Shown here in pieces: positions 7,501 to 10,043 of a stretch of 10,043 nt of DNA. Both the position numbers and the translations under genes were made by a program. This DNA comes from Discostella pseudostelligera. Its lineage: Eukaryota > Bacillariophyta > Thalassiosirophyceae > Thalassiosirales > Thalassiosiraceae. The notes under the pieces were generated by a model that saw only the letters and a list, made by a program, of their open reading frames with translations, ran no database searches and was not told where the DNA came from. The DNA lies in contig JALLBK010000722.1 of NCBI GenBank assembly GCA_036940085.1, positions 1 through 10,043 on the forward strand, in the 5' to 3' direction. Position 1 is the stretch's first letter. Every line of letters starts with the position of its first letter.

Positions 7501-9195
7501 TATGGGCGAATGATCACTTGCAGTATCATCCTCATTATTTCCATCGTCGATACTCAAATCTTCCTCCTCGGGGAAAGATGTTTGATCCAATAGCGATGGT
7601 GAATATGGCAGCTTTGGCGAATGGGCACCACCTCCCAACAGCCCAGTGGAAGGAGAGGAAGATGCGGTGGTATTCGTTTCTTCGCCAGGACTTAGCTTGG
7701 AATCATTAATGTTTGGCGATGATCGAGATGACCGAAACAACGATGACGAGTGTTCACTTGTGGAATGAATACTGCCATATGAAGTTTCTTGTGGACTATC
7801 TTCATCGCCATCACTGCATGGGATCATCTCTAATGGTGAGCTGGGTTGTTGTTGCTGCTGTTGTTGTTGTTGTTGTAAACTTGATAGNTGTTGTTGTTGT
7901 AAACTTGATAGGAAGCGTTGATAGGACGAGGTATTATTTGTCGAGGTGCTTGTCCGAACACTGTTGGGAAGGGAGGTGGTTAATGAGCTCGCAACTGAAT
8001 TGGAACGGCTCACTGTTGCCACGGGAGGAGGGGTTGATATGCCCACCACACTTGCGCCACCTTGTTGCACTGCATCTTGTTCACCATAGTGGCTAATGGC
8101 CAGACTTCTCAATGGGGCAGGAAAGCCCCCAAAGCTGGAGGCGCGCAGGAAATGGTGTTGGTGGTGCTGCTGATGATGTTGTTGAGCCAGTGCCATTCGA
8201 CTGGTCATGGATGTTACTGACGCTGGTGGTGCATTCATGTTATATTGACGATGCTGCTGCTGCTGCTGATATGTCAACGGAGTCGTAGCAGTAGTATTAG
8301 TAGCATGCCCATTATCCTGACGGTGCTGTTGCTGCAATAGTAGGAGCTGTTGGTACGTCAATGGGGTAGTAGTCGAATCAGTATTCACTCCGGCTGGAAG
8401 AGGCGGTGGGGTTCCTCGATATTGAGCCACAAGCGATGCTGTAGATGGAGATGTCACATGTGGTATCGAGGATGGAGAACCTTGATGCTGATGCTGTTGT
8501 TGATGTTGCTGTTGTCCAGCAGAAGACATGACAAACTGATCCCAAACTTGTTGTGCCGCCATAATCATGGGAACGGTAACTGTCGTTGCCATGGCATCCG
8601 AAGCAGTAACAGCATCTGTTGGGAAGACGGCATATCTATCCGGTTCTGATGAGTAGGAATGTCCAATACCTCCAATAGCGCCAACACCTGTCGTCGTTGT
8701 GGTGGTCGTTGTCGTCATTGATTGACCTAGCATGGAGAGAGGATCATTCTCAATGGAGTTGGGAAGACTGTGGTGATCGCCTACCACCTGACCAATTGTA
8801 GGAACTGCTCCCGCAGTCTGCGCCGCAGTTGCTATCGATGCCAACTCTTCCTCAGCAATGGCCACTGCTGCCGCTGCTGCTGCAGCCTCACCATCATCCT
8901 CATCACCACCCATATCTATATTATTATCCATTTGACCTCCTCCAACATTGCCAGCGCCAATACCAGCAGCTCCCATGCCGGCACCACCACCACCAGCACC
9001 GCCTGTGCCTAGGCCAACCCCCATCAAACCACGCCCACCACCAAGGCCCATTGGCATGGGAGCCGCCACGCCTCCACCGCCACCGCCACCACCGCCACCG
9101 CCGCCACCAGCCAAGATACCCATACCCATGGTAGGATCATAATCTACCGTCAAGAGTTCATCGGGAAAGCAATCGTTGGCTATTCTTGGCGCCAT
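4522..9195 (-). CDS. Large armadillo-repeat protein with disordered low-complexity N-terminus
   Basis: A single exon encodes 1557 residues from ATG 9195-9193. Residues 1-700 are low complexity: a run of about 13 Gly near residue 30, Gly/Ala/Met-rich and poly-Ala stretches, a poly-Thr run near 160, several polyglutamine tracts, then Ser-rich acidic segments. From about 705 to 1400 the protein is alpha-helical with armadillo repeats. The clearest are ACIAIMNLSCGKSNK (about 880), TTCIKNLSNADAN, ACLALMNLSISKANKNR, ACSALSNLAIGYDNK (about 1050), ACSILWSFAAEMKNQ (about 1100) and CVAALTLLAESPENA (about 1140). Before the end come a Ser-rich linker and a tail of about 70 residues (RTFLLTDSKTGRRFAVPCEP, then VWCFRRGRYC) that I do not recognise. 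ARM repeats form superhelical protein-binding scaffolds, as in beta-catenin and importin-alpha. The partner and pathway are unknown, and the low-complexity half offers no targeting clue. The frame crosses one undetermined base at 7888. Confidence 0.88.
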   Translation of the reverse strand: MAPRIANDCFPDELLTVDYDPTMGMGILAGGGGGGGGGGGGGVAAPMPMGLGGGRGLMGVGLGTGGAGGGGAGMGAAGIGAGNVGGGQMDNNIDMGGDEDDGEAAAAAAAVAIAEEELASIATAAQTAGAVPTIGQVVGDHHSLPNSIENDPLSMLGQSMTTTTTTTTTGVGAIGGIGHSYSSEPDRYAVFPTDAVTASDAMATTVTVPMIMAAQQVWDQFVMSSAGQQQHQQQHQHQGSPSSIPHVTSPSTASLVAQYRGTPPPLPAGVNTDSTTTPLTYQQLLLLQQQHRQDNGHATNTTATTPLTYQQQQQHRQYNMNAPPASVTSMTSRMALAQQHHQQHHQHHFLRASSFGGFPAPLRSLAISHYGEQDAVQQGGASVVGISTPPPVATVSRSNSVASSLTTSLPNSVRTSTSTNNTSSYQRFLSSLQQQXLSSLQQQQQQQQQQPSSPLEMIPCSDGDEDSPQETSYGSIHSTSEHSSSLFRSSRSSPNINDSKLSPGEETNTTASSSPSTGLLGGGAHSPKLPYSPSLLDQTSFPEEEDLSIDDGNNEDDTASDHSPISKLNWGSDGEEGDENKYTTTSAAADATTADTAMNDYSFDASRITTSRGIASHVIHEDSVLADVGTSPRLTTTPSSSLRPRPSPYASGGDSSTGVVGGIPTTVRRPQYRYQISDVSIASQDGSVQLHVQPPPPLSFGPDTSISDLTYYAEKGCIVDVLAALTDPHLKTLGTRMLADYAKMPHRRVAVASNARILEFVISTALEIGSYSTFDHVSKYTSPAWLGREYAVETVRSLTAAEENDQYLMNSPGMLQMLALVARGGPFVQLRTPTSSSSTSGQGFNDIINDPIAIAVPPPTYSDNGTPGPRLMMDNTMGVASDKARLHACIAIMNLSCGKSNKIEITAVTDILEGMRDVMLGRHFATQPQNSLSSTRAVTTLADEARLKATTCIKNLSNADANDAALLGTPGLVETLGYVAEATCHPKTGATICTTHACLALMNLSISKANKNRVFRTPGVMDALMAVITRTAPKADAPPSEGNNSKDPNFEARVKACSALSNLAIGYDNKIPMFNYPGFVESILTVIKTDKAEARTKACSILWSFAAEMKNQVPVVRRGDILPTLVSVAKEDTKTEARFKCVAALTLLAESPENAVPLLKAGSLEPLMNILHEAGPDPTQWRGQTASWCVGFLMNMAQCDDVVPSLLQEGIVDLLAPLLSLDHYQSLKAAMAVTFVCQYDTGDKTYNLLRQTENVIPKIVGLLHNTLSGRGGSGYKYGVFTLRSSVGCIASLAAGPDFMKERIATNPVFESLLKVVEDFCVDGGTPGAIVGGGKDDTRSVTLAVRALSSLIGHLIHEPNCAAMPFGPVMDDQFITALRSFELCPHPDIDDSTRKLAYSARIRVEGGKNLHGHHRKNSMSSESSPEDMSDDGGGGIGLSLARRFFPFPCGMNLHVPSDPTPAPATSSTPMDVSDEQIADPSGDRNAVRTFLLTDSKTGRRFAVPCEPSGGRQFNDNRVWCFRRGRYCNENETPDSNFAWSDELQSAYETALADNTTDS
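7846..7911 (-). repeat. Polyglutamine-coding CAA/CAG tract with internal 24-base direct duplication
   Basis: This part of the armadillo gene reads, on the coding strand, as LSSLQQQ twice followed by about ten glutamines, mostly CAA. Bases 7865-7887 and 7889-7911 are identical (23 bases), separated only by the N at 7888, which gives a period of 24. The codon holding the N is CAN, so it must be Gln or His and cannot be a stop. Confidence 0.9.
8233..8345 (-). repeat. Further CAG/CAA (Gln) repeat clusters in the armadillo gene
   Basis: On the coding strand this stretch reads LTYQQLLLLQQQHRQDNGH and then LTYQQQQQHRQYN: two copies of an LTYQQ-Q-HRQ segment joined by a short Thr-rich linker. Interrupted CAG/CAA runs such as these expand and contract easily, and the doubled LTYQQ motif suggests an internal duplication rather than simple slippage. 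Confidence 0.7.
9070..9111 (-). repeat. Polyglycine-coding GGN tract
   Basis: A run of GGC, GGT and GGA codons encodes about 13 consecutive glycines near residue 30 of the armadillo protein. The mixed codons show that it is not a pure trinucleotide microsatellite. The opposite strand gives an apparent polyproline ORF, which is a shadow. Confidence 0.8.
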
Positions 9196-9527
9196 CGTAG
9201 AAGTAATTTTCTATTATAAAATGTACACAAATGTAAAATGAAAGATCTCTATAGTAGTAGCCGTCGTCGTGGTCGTCGTCAATGGAGGATATTTCTCAAT
9301 GAAGCCACGATGGATGATGTTTCTAAGTGAGCCAATAGAATAAATAGCGCAACAACTTCGTTTGGAATGATGTGCGCGCTCTTCACTCTCGATGAAAGGT
9401 CATGGACCTCAGGATGGTAATGAGGCACGGTGATGAGTGATGATGCACACGACGACCCGCGAAGATGGAAGATGGCGTTGGCGCAATTATTCAGTGGGAG
9501 GGAGGTGAAATATTTCACTTACACACG

Positions 9528-9544
9528 GAGAGAGAGAGAGAGAG
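9528..9544 (+). repeat. GA dinucleotide microsatellite
   Basis: Seventeen bases alternate G and A without interruption. It lies in the non-coding leader or promoter region of the armadillo gene. On that gene's strand it reads as a CT run, a common core-promoter feature in plants and algae. Confidence 0.85.
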
Positions 9545-9736
9545 TAGCAGTTCATAGAGAAATCGATGACATTACCACCCCGCTTACCGAACGCAACGCA
9601 AAGATAGTGCCGCCCATGCCATCCACAAAATTTTCGGGGATCATCTTCTTCTTCCATTTTTTTCCTTGGGCACTTGGCGCCCTTTTTTTGAGTGGGAGGT
9701 GCGCCTTTGGGTTTGATTTGGATGGCGGCAGCGGAG

Positions 9737-9747
9737 TCCCCGCCAAA
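9737..9747 (-). promoter_or_regulatory. E2F-like motif (TTTGGCGGGGA on the minus strand)
   Basis: The minus strand reads TTTGGCGGGGA, one base from the extended E2F consensus and containing the core TTTGGCGG. It lies about 540 bases upstream of the armadillo gene's ATG and points along its transcription. A weaker TTGGCGCC element is at 9674-9681. Function is inferred from the motif only. Confidence 0.4.
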
Positions 9748-10017
9748 AATATTTCGTATGTTTCTACGGAGGAATTAAAATTTATTGATTCTCGATGATT
9801 GCCCGCGCACCTTTTTTTTTTGAAGTCCTTTCGTTGGATTTGGAATTGGAAGTGCTCTGGGAGAGTAGAGAAAGGTAGAGGGGTATTTGGAACTCGTCGG
9901 AATTGGTATTGAGCGGTTAAGGTCCGATTGCTACGGGAGGAACTAGATAATGATCGACAATTTTGTCGGTTAGAGAAAGGATGGGACGGGAAGGGTAATT
10001 GAATCGAGTCAAAGGCC

Positions 10018-10027
10018 TCCCGCCAAA
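10018..10027 (-). promoter_or_regulatory. E2F-type motif (TTTGGCGGGA on the minus strand)
   Basis: A ten-base perfect match to TTTGGCGGGA sits at the right edge of the window, about 820 bases upstream of the armadillo ATG. It could equally serve a plus-strand gene that starts beyond the window. Confidence 0.45.
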
Positions 10028-10043
10028 TCAATGCCACCTGTCA

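Larger units (their letters stand above)
9196..10043. promoter_or_regulatory. Upstream region of the armadillo gene, no convincing gene
   Basis: These 848 bases hold no ORF I can support. The longest minus-strand frame (ending at 9552) opens with GTG and has no recognisable domain. A plus-strand frame from 9430 covers the same bases and looks equally random. Visible elements are a GTC/GTA-rich trinucleotide stretch (about 9253-9280), a perfect 14-base palindrome (9505-9518), a GA run (9528-9544), T-rich tracts near 9652-9664, 9683-9689 and 9811-9820, and E2F-like motifs at 9737-9747 and 10018-10027. A TTTTATAAT box lies only about 15 bases before the ATG, too close to serve as a TATA element. 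A promoter and long 5' leader for the armadillo gene are inferred from position. Confidence 0.5.

Noticed and set aside
8948..9142. Plus-strand proline-rich frame (PPPPPPP)
   Set aside because: It is the complement of the polyglycine and Gly/Met-rich N-terminus of the armadillo gene.
9430..9798. Plus-strand open frame of 122 codons with a hydrophobic stretch (FFFHFFPWALGALFLSG)
   Set aside because: The hydrophobic stretch comes from T-rich non-coding DNA. It is not near the N-terminus, and there is no family resemblance or good start context.
9552..10037. Minus-strand open frame of 161 codons upstream of the armadillo gene
   Set aside because: It opens with GTG, has no conserved domain or coding-like composition, and overlaps equally long open frames on the other strand. 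It is more likely leader or promoter sequence.

Overview
This is a stretch of eukaryotic nuclear DNA. Two of the five gene models are interrupted by short GT-AG introns (90, 68 and 72 bases), and each intron lies exactly where a conserved protein motif breaks and resumes. The proteins are eukaryote-specific (an ARL3-type small GTPase, a nucleoporin-like Ran-binding protein, a BMT5-type rRNA methyltransferase), and genes sit tens to a few hundred bases apart. Short introns, compact spacing, long intron-free exons and homopolymer-rich proteins fit a unicellular alga, most likely a diatom or another stramenopile. The taxon is an inference from style, not from a marker.

Layout from left to right. 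Bases 1-267 are a promoter-like region with a striking array of E2F/DP-type motifs (TTTGGCGGGAA) arranged as a 41/40-base higher-order repeat. Next comes a two-exon plus-strand gene (268-1674, start uncertain) for a BMT5-like rRNA uridine methyltransferase. Thirty-three bases beyond its stop, a convergent minus-strand gene (1708-1980) encodes a 90-residue protein with a clear signal peptide. A 294-base divergent intergenic region leads to a three-exon ARL3 GTPase gene (2275-2966), followed by an AATAAA signal. After an upstream ORF (3201-3326) comes a 332-residue protein (3323-4321) with a C-terminal Ran-binding/PH-like domain resembling NUP50. Convergent to it, filling almost half the window, is a single-exon gene (4522-9195, minus) for a 1557-residue armadillo-repeat protein with a long disordered, Gly/Thr/Gln-rich N-terminus. 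The last 848 bases are its upstream region, with a GA microsatellite, a perfect 14-base palindrome and further E2F-like motifs in inverse orientation.

The genes do not form one pathway. Three have nuclear or growth-related themes (rRNA modification, Ran/nuclear pore, E2F motifs), and ARL3 points to lipidated-cargo traffic to cilia. No mobile element, tRNA, rRNA, CRISPR array or viral gene was seen. The observations most worth following are the E2F-motif higher-order repeat, the ATGA overlap between an upstream ORF and the Ran-binding gene, and a single N flanked by a perfect 23-base direct repeat in the polyglutamine tract of the armadillo gene, which is probably an assembly join.
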